Source of the DNA: Ovis canadensis
Taxonomy: Eukaryota; Chordata; Mammalia; Artiodactyla; Bovidae
DNA length: 64,000 nt
Direction of reading: 5' to 3'
Assembly: GCF_042477335.2 (NCBI RefSeq)
Contig: NC_091254.1
Location: forward strand, 100,426,001-100,490,000
The notes below the pieces were generated by a model, which saw only the letters and a program-made list of their open reading frames with translations, was not told where the DNA came from and made no database searches. The first letter of the stretch is position 1; each line of letters starts with the position of its first letter. Below, piece after piece: positions 44,886-56,101 of the stretch. The position numbers and the translations under genes were made by a program.

Positions 44886-46302
44886 GGCGTTAAGCTTTCT
44901 TCACCACCATCTCGCCGCAAGCGCAGAGTGGAGGGACTCAGCCTCACTGGCGGAAACTAACCGGAAGTGACCGAGGGGGCCCGAGCTGGGCACTCGGAGC
45001 AGAGGCGGAGAGGCCGTGGGCCCCTGGTGGCGGTGCTGGAGCAGCCCTGGACGCCCCTCCCTGTGGGCAAGGGGCAAGTCTGAGCCACTGTCTGTTTCTT
45101 TTGGTCTGAATGCATGAGAAACTTTGTTGCTCTGCTGTGATGAGTTTCAGAGTGGCCCCCCAGGCCTCAGCAGCTCCTGGGGGTTTATTAGACATGCATC
45201 CTCAAGCCCTGCCTCAGAACTGCCGGTGCTCCTGGCTTCCAGCTGACTCTGAGCTGTTTTGAGATGCTCCCAGTAAGTTCTTTTTCTGCTTAAGTCAGCT
45301 AGAATTGGTTTCTGTTGCTTGAAACCAAGAATTTCAAAGGAAAACTGATAAATAGGTGAGTAAGGAAATTTGGAGAAAGAAAATTTGGGGAGATAAGCTA
45401 CATTGCCCTGAGTGAAAATTCCGCTAATTCAGGGACGGGAACCTAGCAGCCTATGCCCTATGGTGGAGAATGACTAATTACCTGTGGGCACCTAAAACAA
45501 ACTGTTCATCAGGGGCCAGGTCTGAGGAAGCTGCGTCGGCAGTGCCACAGAACAGTGTGAAAGGGAAAAGGAATTCAGGATTGTAGGCAGAGCAGCAATT
45601 TCTAATAGCACTGAAAGTTTTCAAATAGCAAACACAGGGTCTAAAATGTTGCCACTTTATAGACATAAGAATTGGGACTTGCTATGCAGATGCTAAAAAA
45701 TTTGTATCTTACAATCACAGGGTTGAAATAGCCACAAAATGCCTGTGTGGAGGTTGGGACAATGTAATCTGGAAAGAATGAGACTATGTATCAGAACTGA
45801 GGTACTTAGCCGGCTTCAGCAGACCCATAGACACCCACCTGGGCGCCACCCTCCCATGCCATTCCCCCCACCAAGGAAGCTGGTTTTCTTCTGCTCCCCT
45901 TCCCCACCACCATCTCAGAGCTGAAGTAGCCAGTAACAAAGTCGATGTCTAGAAGAGGGTGCTTCCAACCAAAGGAACAAGCAGGCCTTGTTCCTTACTA
46001 ACTCATGCCTACAAACGCGAGGGGAGCGCATGCAGGCACGCGTTCCCAGTGTTGGGTTCCAAACAAGAAAGAAGAGAGTGCTGGGTTGGACAGAATTTAT
46101 GGAGTGCGGTGGTTTAAACATCAGTTCTAGCTGTTTACTCAACTGGTCACCCTAAATTCAGTGGTGGCCAAGTGAAGTTCGAGTTTGGCCCAGGGAATCG
46201 AGGGAGGTACTCTTCAAGCTCAGACAGGTGCTTCCATCTGGGAGGAATCCACAGAGCTCAGGTAAAAGCTGAAAAAAATTTAAAGCCTTTAATTATGTGT
46301 TA
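44886..46302. other. Intergenic, no gene seen
   Basis: UPF3A-CHAMP1 intergenic sequence. No open frame has a known domain, and I could not place a repeat family here. Confidence 0.6.
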
Positions 46303-46532
46303 AAGTGAAAGTCGCTCAGTCCTGTCCGACTCTTTGTGACCCCATGGAATATTAAGTCCATGGAATTCTCCAGGCCAGAAAACTGGAGTGGGTAGCCGTT
46401 CCCCTTCTCCAGGGGATCTTCCCGACCCAGGGATCTGGACCCAGGTCTCCCGCACTGCAGGCGGATTTTTTTTTTTTTTTTTACCAGCTGAGACACCAGG
46501 GAGCGCAGATACTCACTGAACCACCAGGGAAA
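46303..46532 (-). repeat. Bov-tA-type SINE, antisense
   Basis: Reverse-complement landmarks: 'gaaagtcgctcagtcctgtc', 'caggggatcttcccgaccc', and a T-rich insertion at 46467-46484. The head reads 'gggagcgcagatactcactg'. Confidence 0.9.
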
Positions 46533-46779
46533 TCCGAAAAGTTTTCTTTTAAAGCTATTAAGTCCGGTCAAATGTATGGATCATTTTGCTACAAAAACAA
46601 AAACCTGAAAATTTCCTAGAATGAACACGTTACTATTTAAAGTTAGAATATTTCCAGAAATTAAAAGAACAGGCAATATTCAGACTTTGGCGTGAAAGTG
46701 AGGATAAAATAAAAAATGAAGGGATAGACTAGAGACGCCTCAACCGAGGTAACGGATGCCGTCTGCTCTCACACGGAAC

Positions 46780-47480
46780 CCGGCGGCCAGACGCGGTCCT
46801 CCGCGCGGAGCTCCGTCGCGGCCGCGCACTCAGGAGTCGTCAACGTGAACGAACTCGGCCAAAGGCGGAGAGAAACCCAGGACTCAGCAGCCGGGCGCTC
46901 GAGCCCGCGGGAAGCACAAAGGGCTAGGGTTAGCGCGCGGACGCCGGAGCCCAGCCGCGGGCCCGCCTGCTCCCGGAGCTTCGGGGCGCGGCCGGGGCGG
47001 GGGGCGCGTCACTTCCGGGCGCGGGGGGGCTGCCGGGGGCCGCCGCGCTCCGCGAGGGGCGCCCGAGACCAGCGACCTGATTGGTCTGCGCGGGGGGCGC
47101 GGCGCCAAAGTCGCGTGAGCGCGCGCCCGCCCGTCCTGGGGCCGCGCGCACGTTCGCGCGTCCGGAGCCCGCGCCTGCGCCTCGCCGCCATTCGGGAGGC
47201 CGCAGCGCTGCAGGCCTTGGCGGAGCCGCCGAGACCGCGAGCTTCCCCCTCCTTTCCGGCCCGGATGCCGGCCGCGGCCCGCTGGTGAGGAGCGCGGCGG
47301 GCGGGGAGGGCCGTCCCCGGACCGCTGCCCCGAGGAGGCCTGGGCCTGCCGCCGACGAGGGCCCCAGGCGCGGCCGCGGGCCGGGTGGGGCCGCGGGCCT
47401 TGGGGCGGGAGCCGTGCGTCATCCCGCCCGAGGTCGGAAACGTTTTGTTTCAAACCGCGCTGGGGCGACGGAACCCGGGC
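46780..47480 (+). promoter_or_regulatory. CHAMP1: CpG-island promoter of CHAMP1
   Basis: This 0.7-kb block is extremely CpG rich. Motifs visible include an ETS-type site in tcacttccggg (47009-47019), an inverted CCAAT box (attgg at about 47080-47085), an NRF1-like gcgcctgcgc (47171-47180) and a YY1-like gccgccatt (47185-47193). These all lie within 110 bp and mark the likely start region. A donor-like ctggtgagg at 47282-47290 would end a noncoding first exon (about 47100-47284); this is inferred. Confidence 0.8.
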
Positions 47481-47589
47481 CCACGAGCTCCTGGTTCTGG
47501 AGGCGGTTTTTTCTGCCCCTCGGCTGCGTGGGCTTTGTCATTAATGCCGCTTGGAAGTCAGGGGGCAACCCGCGGAGTGGGGTGGCGTG

Positions 47590-48610
47590 TATCTGATAAC
47601 TCAGCAACAAAAAGCCGTTAAAGAGTGGGCAAAGGACTTCAGTGGCTATTTCTCCTTAGGAGATGTGCAGATGGCCCCAGAGCACGTCGAAGGATGACTC
47701 TTAGCTATCAGCGTTGTGAAAAAGGAAACCAGCATGTGATACCGCTTCACACTCGCTAATATTGGTAAAAAAAAAAAAAAAAAAATTCTGAAGTGTTGAT
47801 GAGGACCTGGAGAAATTGGAACAGTCCTGCTTTGCTGTCTGGGAAGTGAAATGATGCGGCTATCAGCTATGGAAAATGGTTTAGAAATTACCATTTGAAG
47901 TTACCAGTATGATCCAGCAGTTCCCCTCCTAGGTATAAATTCCAAAGAATTGAAAGCAGAGACCCAGGTACTTGTACACCAGTGTCCATAGCAGCCTTAT
48001 TCAGAGTAGCCAAAAAGAGGGCTCTGGTGGCTCAGTGAGGAAAAAAATCTGGCTGCAATTTGGGAGACCTGGGTTCGATCCCTGGGTTGGGAAGATCCCC
48101 TGGGGGAGGGCATCGCAACCCAGTCCAGTATTCTTGCTTGGAGCCTGGCGGGCTGCAGTCCATGGGGTGGCAAGGAGTCGGACACGACTGAATGACGAAG
48201 TACAGTCTTTGTTCAACCAGAGTAGCCAAAGGAGGTAACAATGTACATGACTGTCAACAGATGAGTGGGAAAAAAAGTTGTGGTATATACAGTGGGCTGC
48301 TGCATATCCTAGAAGAAATGAAATTATGACGCATGCTTCAGTATATACATGCTAAGTAGAAAAAGCCCCGCACAAAACCCCCAATATTTTATGATTCCTC
48401 TCAAAGAGGGAATTGTTGAATGGGTATAGAATTTCTGTTTGTGATGATTTTGGAAATGGATAATGGAAACGGCCATACAACATTGTGAATGTACTTAGTG
48501 CCACTAGATTATGCATTTGAAAGTGGTAAATTGAATGATTTGTTCATTTTTAAAGTGATAAGAATGGTAAAGTTTATGCTGTATTTTATCACAGTTTTAA
48601 GAAATGTATA
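47590..48610 (+). repeat. L1 LINE 3' end, split by a SINE
   Basis: Old L1 ORF2/3' text on either side (47590-48001 and 48231-48610): 'aaaaagccgttaaagagtgg', 'gcagatggccccagagcacg', 'gtatgatccagcagttcccc', then 'atgtacatgactgtcaacag'. A poly(A) tract lies at 47767-47784. Confidence 0.8.
48015..48217 (+). repeat. Bov-tA-type SINE with 13-bp TSD
   Basis: The insert breaks the L1. A 13-bp duplication cagagtagccaaa flanks it (48002-48014 and 48218-48230). The body shows 'gggttcgatccctgggttgg' and 'ggacacgactgaatgacgaa'. Confidence 0.93.
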
Positions 48611-48956
48611 CAAAAAAGCTAAACTACAGAGACTGGTTGTGAGGAACGCGGCATTGTTACAGCAGTTAGTTTGTGTGGATCTGTGATAGATCCATGAAGG
48701 AACGCGTGATGCCTGTTACAGACTGTGGGCTTCAGTTAGTAACATATATTTGTTTATTGGGCTTCCCTGTTGGCTGTAACAAATTCACTGGCTTAATACA
48801 GTGTTAATAATAGAAATGATGTGCAGAGGAGGAAAGGAGGAATGTGAGAAGGCAGAACTTTCTGTTCAATTGCTGTTTAAACCTAAAATTTCTCTAAAGT
48901 TTACTATTTTTTTAAAAATAAGCAAAGGTGAAGAGCAGTGCTGTTGTGTTTATACG

Positions 48957-49088
48957 TTGTTATTTAGTCACTAAGTCATGTCAGGCTCTGGGACCCCATG
49001 GACTGTACTGCTAGGTTCCTCTATCCATGGAATTTCCCAGGCAAGAATACTGAACTGGGTTGCCGTTTCCTTCTCCAGGGGTTCTTCT
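48957..49088 (-). repeat. Truncated Bov-tA-type SINE, antisense
   Basis: Reverse-strand body: 'cactaagtcatgtcaggctc', 'ccatggactgtactgctagg', 'ccaggcaagaatactgaact'. Confidence 0.85.
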
Positions 49089-49279
49089 GAATGGTAGATT
49101 CACTTCATGTAATTGTTTTTGGCCCATTTACTGGCTTTTCAAGATCTTACTAAATTTTACTATATTAACTTGGTTGAGGTATTTGAGAAAGAAACTGGAT
49201 AGATAGCAGAACATTATTGTGGTCCTTCATCAGATGCTATTTGCCTGACCTTGAGTAAGTTATTAATGTCTAGGTTTCA

Positions 49280-50436
49280 ATTTCCTTAACTGTAAAGTTT
49301 GCTTATTCCCGTAGCATAAAAATCCATGCTTCAGGAGTCGATGAATTCTTGGCAAGCATTTTTGCCTCCTGCTGGTTGTGGAAGCATTTGCCCTGCAGAA
49401 CGTTGTTGAGATGCTTGAAGAAGTGGTACCTGTTGGCGAGAGGTCCGGTGAATATGATGGATGAGGCAAAACTTCTAGCTCAGTTCATTGCACTTCTGAA
49501 GCGTTGGTTGTGTGGCATGTGGTTGGATGTTATTGTGGAGAAGAATCGGGCCCTTTCTGTTGACCGGCGCCAGCTGCAGGCGTTGCAGTTGAGGATGCGT
49601 CTCGTGAACTTGCTGAGCATACATCTCAGATGTCATGATTTCGCCGGGATTCAGAAAGCTGTAGTGGATCCGATGGGCAGCAAACCACCAAATGATGACC
49701 GTGACCTTTTCTTGGTTCAAGTTTGGCTTTGAGAAGTGCTTTGGAGCTTCTTAGTCCAGGCACTGAGCCGGTCATCGTTGGTTGTTGTATAAAATCTACT
49801 TTTTGTTTCACATTATAATCTGATGGAGAAATGAATCATTGTTGCATAGAATAAGAGAAGACGACACTTCAAAAGGATGATTTTTTTTTTTTTTTGGATT
49901 TGTGGTCAGCTGATGAGCTGGCCACTTATCAAGCCTTTTTACCTTTCCCATTTGCTTCAAATTCTGAACAACTGTAGAATGGTTGATGTTGAGTTTTCTG
50001 GCAACTTCTCATGTAGTTGTAAGGATCAGGTTCGATGATCATCTCAATTGATCATTGTCAACTTTGGTGGCCGGCCACTGCACTCCTCATCTTCAAGGCT
50101 CTTGTCTCCTTTGTAAAACTTCTTGAACCACCACTGCACTCTACTTTCATTAGCAAATTCTGCACCAGATGCAGTGCTGATGCTGCGAATTGTCTCTGGT
50201 GCATTTTATGACCCATTTTGAACTCGAATAAAAATAACCACTTGACTTTGCCTTTTGTCTAACATCATTTCCCTAGTCTAAAATAAACAGCAAGTAATGT
50301 CATTAGCAAAAAAAAAAAGCCATAAAGTGAGAAATGCATGTTAAAATGAGGTATATTTTGACTACATATACTTAAGAATGTATTCCAGTAACCACAAAGT
50401 TTAATAATGCAAAACCATACTTTTGCATCAGCCTAA
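49280..50436 (-). mobile_element. Degenerate mariner (Hsmar1-like) transposon
   Basis: The minus strand encodes mariner transposase pieces: near 50040-50170 a helix-turn-helix part (VQWWFKKFYKGDKSLEDEEC), near 49500-49720 the catalytic core (WWFAAHRIHYSFLNPGEIMT, VNRKGPILLHNN) and near 49320-49470 the end (HPSYSPDLSPTG). The usual catalytic Asp of the LLHDN motif is Asn here, and stops and frameshifts are many. A terminal inverted-repeat trace lies at about 50413-50436. It is a dead copy. Confidence 0.85.
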
Positions 50437-50439
50437 AAA

Positions 50440-50760
50440 TTTAATGGCTGCATTCACCATCCACAGTGATTTTGATGCCCAAGAAAATAAAATCTGCCAC
50501 AGCTTCCACTTTTTCTCCTTCTGTTTACCATGAAGTGATGGGACTGGATGTCATGGTCTTAGTTTTTTGAATGTTCTGAATGGTTTTTCACTCTTCTCTT
50601 TCACCCTCATCAAGGAATTCCTGAGCTCCTCTTTGCTTTCTGCTATTAGAGGCATGTCATCTGTATATCTGAGGTTGTTGGCATTTCTCTGGCAGTCTTG
50701 ATTCTAGCTTGTGATTCATCCAGCCCAGCGTTTTGCGTGATGTAGTCTGTCTATAATTCC
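50440..50760 (-). repeat. BovB fragment, antisense
   Basis: The minus strand follows the BovB reverse transcriptase C-terminal region: 'cattcaccatccacagtgat', 'accatgaagtgatgggactg', 'catgtcatctgtatatctga'. It abuts the mariner. The antisense frame at 50657-50938 runs on past BovB into unassigned DNA. Confidence 0.8.
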
Positions 50761-51738
50761 ATAGTGGATCATTAAATTGATACTCAACGAGGGTGGTGTC
50801 ATGGATATTATCTACCGTAATCTTTGGTGTCATTTTATTAAAGTTAATGTCTAGGCTTTGGATTGGACCCCTGTTGCTGTTGGAAGGGGCAGGATAGTGA
50901 GAGAGATCATCAGGGTTATAGAGGGCACAGATTTTCACAGTGAAGTAATTTTGATTACCCTTCCTTTTGTTTTTTTCAGGTCCAACTTCTCATTTTTGTC
51001 CTTCATGTACTATACGTTGTTTTCTGTGGTCTAGTAAAAAAGCCATGTACACTTGCCTGCCCTTTGAAGACCATTTTAAAGAATTCTTCTAAGACAACTG
51101 GTAAGTCTACTAATGAAAGAACATGGTGGTCTATATTTCTTCCCTGTTCTAAAAGTTTTTGTCCTGAATTTATACAGTGATGTTCTAGTAGCATTGCTTT
51201 GCATATATTTTTGTGTGCTTTTAACATTTCTCACTTTCTAACATTTAAGAGAATATTTTATGATGAGTGCATTTTTAAAAAGTGCTTAGAGTTCTTAAGG
51301 GAAAACATTAAAAGCATACACACCCATATTAATCGTGGTATACGAACATGTATTAATTATGTTAGTTACAGAATCTGGTTTGGCAGCTGCTGGACCCTTG
51401 CTAAGAAGGGCACACCGGACATAACTGGTGGGGAGTAGAATGGAGTCCAGAATTAGAGCCGCAGGCCTTAGTGACGCTGAATAGAGCCCTGCATGTCAGG
51501 GAAGGACAGTATGTGTCACTGATTACACGTGTGATCAATGTTGAGATGAAAACTATCCATTTGGGGTCAAAAACAGGCTGGACACCAAAGAATTAAAGAT
51601 ACGAATATGTAAGAAGAGAATGAAGTTATCATCATAGGAAAAATACTGAGTTATTAAAAAAAATATTTGAATGAGAAGGCATAATTTAAAACACAGTCAT
51701 AAGAGCAACAGTTTTAAATTTTTAATTTTTGTGTAAAC

Positions 51739-51814
51739 CAGTTGGTCAAAAAGTTCTTTTGAATTTTCCCATGATATGTTACGGAAAACCTGAATGAACT
51801 TTTGGGCCAACCCA
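51739..51814. mobile_element. Mariner-type palindromic MITE
   Basis: A 76-bp near-palindrome begins agttggtcaaaaagttcttt and ends aatgaacttttgggccaac. The arms pair with about three quarters identity around 51776. It is a common ruminant short mariner derivative. Confidence 0.75.
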
Positions 51815-53094
51815 TGATGTAGTTTAGGAAAAAAACAGTCAAATAAAGTCAAGAGACAAATGGTAAATTGAGAAGGTAGTTTCCATAAAGTGGCTGACTT
51901 CTTTTATATACAAAGACTATTTACAAATAATTAAATGCATAAAGTACATCCTAGAAAAAAGATATACCTTTGGCTGATAAAAAGGGAAGATACTCAGTCT
52001 TTCTCATTAAAGAACATTAAAACAATAGTGAGATGTCAGTTTTCACCTAAGGAGCAGCAAGGGTTTAAAGTGTAATGATCCTCTGGTGAGGAGGGAGTTG
52101 GGAATTCTTGAATTATCCCTCACATAGACACAGTTGGTATGTAAGGTATGTGATAGTACTGCAGGTTTTTGAGAGTTTGGTGAAACATTAGTTTCAGGTG
52201 CAAATAGCCTTCGAAACATTTCTCGGAATTTCCCCTACAAAAATACCCTCACATTCAAAGATCTGTATAAGGAATTTTAGTGCTTAGCCTGTGTGTAAAG
52301 ATACCCTAGGAAATGCCTTCTAATTTAGCAGAAGCCTGTATGTGCCTTTATTGTAGAATCAGAAACTTGGTCCAGTTGCTCTCAAGTCACCAAAGTACGT
52401 TCCTTTCACTTCCCTGGGGTCTGGCCCTGTTGTTTCTCCTGAGCCACAGACTTCTCTTCTTTAAATGGAAGCTCATTGCAGAAAAATATGTTTAATACCT
52501 CATTTGTATAGAATGTATGTGCCCTTTTGTAAACATAGGACTTCTCCTTAGTGATACATAAGTAGAGTGACTACCCTTGGGAAGTGATACTGTGTGAATG
52601 TCTTGTCCGCATGAATGAGTATGTGAGTTTCTCTTAACTTTTACTGCCTAAGAAGATCAGCTTAAAAGTTTAAAAGTCCTGTAAGCAAGTTGCCTCAAGG
52701 GTGTCCTCCGTCTCAGTTGCTGTTTTTGGCAAAGCCCCTCACAGCCTTTAATGTCTCTGCTGAGAGCCTTCTCGGTGTTGTCTTCCACGTCGTTTCTTCT
52801 CAGCTGATGTGAGCACCACGTTGCATGTAAGCACCTGAAACCCAAGCACCTAGAAGAGCGTAGGGCACAAAATAATTAAGTTATTAAGTGAATGGATAAA
52901 AATACATTAGGATGGATAAAGCGTTACAAGATATGTTGACTTTTTTTAAAAAGTTGTCTTTTCACAGTTAGATTTAGTTTAACAAGCACTTTGTAAAGTG
53001 GGTCTAAAGTTTCTTGCTCTGCCTGAATAGCTTAGCTTTAACTTTGACATTTACTCAGCCTTTGTGTGCTAACAGCTTGTTGATTTGGGGTATT

Positions 53095-53290
53095 ACAGTG
53101 TAAGGCACCTGCTGTAGATAATTCTGGAATCAGGCTTGGGTTCCTGAGAGGCTTATAACCTGGGTAATTGACTTTGAACATTAGGTTCGTCATATGTAGA
53201 TGAAAATAATATTGGAGTCATATTGTTAGGATTAAATGAGATGATTTATGTAAAAATAGCAGAGTTCCTGGGACTTGGTTAAAAATTAGC
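53095..53290 (+). repeat. MIR SINE upstream of CHAMP1
   Basis: Text 'tctggaatcaggcttgggtt', 'ttgactttgaacattaggtt' and 'taggattaaatgagatgatt' fits an old MIR. It ends 160 bp before the CHAMP1 acceptor. Confidence 0.65.
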
Positions 53291-53451
53291 TGTATTTTTC
53301 CCTTCGCTTTACAGTCTTTATAGAGATACTTATAACAAATGTTTATGCCGTTCTAGACTTAAAATTTTTCAAGTATAGAATGGACTAGAAATGGCATTTC
53401 ATTCAAATTATGATCCCTGAAAATCACTCGTGTATTTCTCCTTTGTCGCAG

Positions 53452-53489
53452 CACTGTTTTTAAAGAATAAAATCGTGTATGTTAGAAAA
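53452..53489 (+). other. CHAMP1: CHAMP1 exon 2 5' UTR
   Basis: The acceptor ctcctttgtcgcag gives this short UTR of 38 nt before the ATG. There is no in-frame stop in it, so an N-terminal extension from an upstream exon cannot be excluded from this exon alone. Confidence 0.7.
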
Positions 53490-55898
53490 ATGGAAGTATT
53501 CCAGGAACTTCGTAAGACGTCGGCACATTTGGAGTGTGACCACTGCAATTTCAGAGGCACAGATTATGAAAATGTACAAATCCACATGGGTACCATCCAT
53601 CCAGAATTTTGTGATGAAATGGATGCCGGTGGGTTAGGTAAAATGATATTTTACCAGAAAAGTGCAAAGCTGTTTCACTGCCATAAATGCTTTTTCACCA
53701 GCAAGATGTACTCTAATGTATACTATCACATCACATCTAAACATTCGGCCGCAGATAAATGGAATGAGAAGCCAAAAAATCAGTTCAACAAAGAAGCAGA
53801 ACCTGTGAAAAGCCCCCCTCTTCCTGAACACCAGAACATGGCCTCCAGTTCAGCAGAGCTCCTGAAGCCTGCCCCTGCCCTTTCTATAGAAACACAGAAA
53901 CTTGGCCCAGTTGTGTCTCCAGAATCACCAGAACCTGCCCCTCTTCCTTCCCTGGACTCTCAGAAGCTTGGCCTTGTTGTTTCTCCTGAGCCACAGACAC
54001 CTTCTCTTCCTTCTCCTGAGCCTCCAAAACCAGCTCCTGTCTCTTCTCCTGAACTTCCAAAACCAGCCCCTCTTGTTTCTGAATCTCAGAAACCAGTCCC
54101 TGTTCCTTCTCCAGAACCACAGAAACTTGCTCCTGTGTCTCCTGAGCCAATAAAGGCCACTCTGACTAATCCCAAATCCCAGAAACACTCCCATTTCCCA
54201 GAAACATTGGTGCCACCTTCAGCCCCATCCCCTGAGTCACCAGTACTAGCTGCCTCCCCAGAGCCTTGGGGACCATCCCCAACTGCTTCTCCGGAGTCTC
54301 GGAAGCCAGCCCAGACTGTCTCCCCTGAGCCGAGGAAGCTGTCCCCATCAGTGTCTCCTGAACCTTGGAAGCTGTTCTCTGCTGTCTCCTCAGAGCCTCG
54401 GAGGCCAGCCCCAGCTGTGTCACCAGGCTCTTGGAAGCCAGGGCCACCTGGATCCCCCAGGTCTTGGAAATCTAGTCCGTCAGCATCATCAGGACCTTGG
54501 AAGCCAGCTAAACCTGCTCCATCTGTGTCTCCCGGACCTTGGAAACCGGCTCCGTCCGTGTCCTCTGCCTCCTGGAAGTCTTCATCAGTCTCGTCTGGTT
54601 CCTGGAAATCTCCTCCTGCGTCTCCTGAGTCGTGGAAGTCTGGCCCACCGGAGCTGCGAAAGACCACTGCCACCTTGTCACCTGAGCACTGGAAGACAGC
54701 TCCTCCAGAGTCTCCTGAGGCTCGCAAACCTGGCCCAACACTGTCCCCAGAGATCCGGAGTCCAGCAGGGTCTCCAGAGCTCAGAAAGCCCTCAGGGTCT
54801 CCTGATCAGTTTTCTCCTGATCAGCGGAAAACATCTCCTGCTTCAGTTGATTATCCTGAGTCCCAGAAAAGTTCCCGTGGTGGTCCCCCTGATCTCTGGA
54901 AGTCTTCCTTTTTCATCGAACCTCAGAAACCTGTCTTCCCTGAGATCCGGAAACCAGGTCCTTCTGGGCCATCTGAGTCCCCCAAAGCAGCCTCTGATAT
55001 CTGGAAGCCTGTTCTCTCGGTCAATACTGAGCCTAGAAAGCCTGCCCTGTTTTCTGAGCCTACCAAAACTGCCCCTCCTGCTTCTCCTGAACCACGAAAA
55101 CGTGCCCTTTTTCCAGAGCCCCGGAAGCATGCCCTTTTCCCTGAACTTCCAAAATCTGCCATCTTCTCGGAGTCTCAGAAGGCAGTTGAGCTTGGTGACG
55201 AACTACAGGCAGATGCCATAGACGATCAAAAGTGTGATGTTCTAGTTCAGGAAGAACTGATGGCTACACCTAAGAGACTCTTGGAAGACACGTTATTTCC
55301 TTCCTCAAAGAAGCTCAAGAAAGACAACCAGGAGAACTCTGATGCTGAGCTTAGTAGCAGTGAGTGTATTAAAGCAGATTTGGATGCAGTAGATGGTAAG
55401 GGCCAAGAATCAAGCAGTGACCAAGAGCAGGTTGATGTGGAATCTATTGATTTTAGTAAAGAGAACAAAATGGACATTACTAGTCCAGAGCAGTCCAAAA
55501 ATGTGTTGCAGTTTACTGAGGAAAAAGAGGCTTTTATCTCTGAAGAAGAGATTGCAAAATACATGAAGCGTGGAAAAGGAAAATACTATTGCAAAATTTG
55601 TTGCTGTCGTGCTATGAAAAAAGGTGCTGTTTTGCATCATTTGGTTAATAAGCATAATGTCCATAGTCCTTACAAATGTACAATTTGTGGAAAAGCTTTT
55701 CTTTTAGAATCTCTCCTTAAAAATCATGTAGCTGCTCATGGGCAAAGTTTGCTTAAATGTCCACGTTGTAATTTTGAATCAAATTTTCCAAGAGGCTTTA
55801 AGAAACATTTAACTCATTGTCAAAGCCGGCATAATGAGGAAGCAAATAAAAAGCTGATGGAAGCTCTGGAACCTCCACTGGAGGAGCAGCAAATTTGA
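53490..55898 (+). CDS. CHAMP1: CHAMP1, kinetochore zinc-finger protein
   Basis: CHAMP1 (CAMP, ZNF828) acts in the nucleus and on mitotic chromosomes. It is needed for kinetochore-microtubule attachment, binds MAD2L2 and POGZ, and mutations in people cause intellectual disability. This single exon gives 802 aa (human 812). Domains: C2H2-type fingers at residues 16-37 (C16, C19, H32, H37) and 64-85; a long Pro/Ser/Lys-rich middle (about 100-590) with SPE repeats, WK motifs and, near 500-590, FPE-type motifs; an acidic spacer; and three more fingers (C701-H722, C730-H750, C757-H773). The longest open frame begins at 53430, but an acceptor at 53451 and a strong context (aaaaatgg) support the ATG at 53490 as start. 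The exon has no intron. Confidence 0.97.
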   Translation: MEVFQELRKTSAHLECDHCNFRGTDYENVQIHMGTIHPEFCDEMDAGGLGKMIFYQKSAKLFHCHKCFFTSKMYSNVYYHITSKHSAADKWNEKPKNQFNKEAEPVKSPPLPEHQNMASSSAELLKPAPALSIETQKLGPVVSPESPEPAPLPSLDSQKLGLVVSPEPQTPSLPSPEPPKPAPVSSPELPKPAPLVSESQKPVPVPSPEPQKLAPVSPEPIKATLTNPKSQKHSHFPETLVPPSAPSPESPVLAASPEPWGPSPTASPESRKPAQTVSPEPRKLSPSVSPEPWKLFSAVSSEPRRPAPAVSPGSWKPGPPGSPRSWKSSPSASSGPWKPAKPAPSVSPGPWKPAPSVSSASWKSSSVSSGSWKSPPASPESWKSGPPELRKTTATLSPEHWKTAPPESPEARKPGPTLSPEIRSPAGSPELRKPSGSPDQFSPDQRKTSPASVDYPESQKSSRGGPPDLWKSSFFIEPQKPVFPEIRKPGPSGPSESPKAASDIWKPVLSVNTEPRKPALFSEPTKTAPPASPEPRKRALFPEPRKHALFPELPKSAIFSESQKAVELGDELQADAIDDQKCDVLVQEELMATPKRLLEDTLFPSSKKLKKDNQENSDAELSSSECIKADLDAVDGKGQESSSDQEQVDVESIDFSKENKMDITSPEQSKNVLQFTEEKEAFISEEEIAKYMKRGKGKYYCKICCCRAMKKGAVLHHLVNKHNVHSPYKCTICGKAFLLESLLKNHVAAHGQSLLKCPRCNFESNFPRGFKKHLTHCQSRHNEEANKKLMEALEPPLEEQQI

Positions 55899-56095
55899 TT
55901 TTTAAACCTGGTGTGGACATGTGCTCTACAGAGTTGTTCATTGAACCCATGTGTTGAAAGTATCAGTTAGAAAGCCTGGCTGGGTCAGTAGATCCTGATG
56001 CTTGGTGTGCTGTGTTTGTCTCAGTGGTGTTACAGAGAATAAGTGTTTGTTATTTTTTTCCTTGGTCTCTTGTTTATGTGGCTGTTGTATAAGTC

Positions 56096-56101
56096 AATAA
56101 A
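56096..56101 (+). terminator. CHAMP1: CHAMP1 proximal poly(A) signal AATAAA
   Basis: AATAAA lies about 200 bp past the CHAMP1 stop at 55898, followed by T-rich DNA. A further ATTAAA at 56865-56870 could serve a longer 3' UTR. Confidence 0.75.

Larger units (their letters stand above)
47285..53451 (+). other. CHAMP1: CHAMP1 5' UTR intron, 6.2 kb (inferred)
   Basis: If exon 1 ends at the donor-like site 47284/47285 and exon 2 begins after the acceptor ctttgtcgcag (AG at 53450-53451), this is one intron. Its contents are L1, SINE, mariner and BovB DNA. About 51000-51735 and 51820-53090 hold no gene that I recognise. Human CHAMP1 also has an upstream noncoding exon. Confidence 0.6.

Noticed and set aside
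46845-47596. Several 100-190 aa open frames in the CHAMP1 CpG island, both strands
   Set aside because: GC-rich DNA has few stop codons, and frames on both strands are open together. No family pattern; likely promoter and noncoding exon only.
53430-53489. An earlier in-frame ATG giving an 822-aa CHAMP1
   Set aside because: The acceptor AG at 53450-53451 lies inside this stretch, so 53430-53451 is intron. The ATG at 53490 matches the known N-terminus MEVFQELRK.
53884-55664. Minus-strand frames opposite CHAMP1 (88-213 aa)
   Set aside because: They are shadows of the Pro/Ser/Glu codon pattern of the repeated SPE region.
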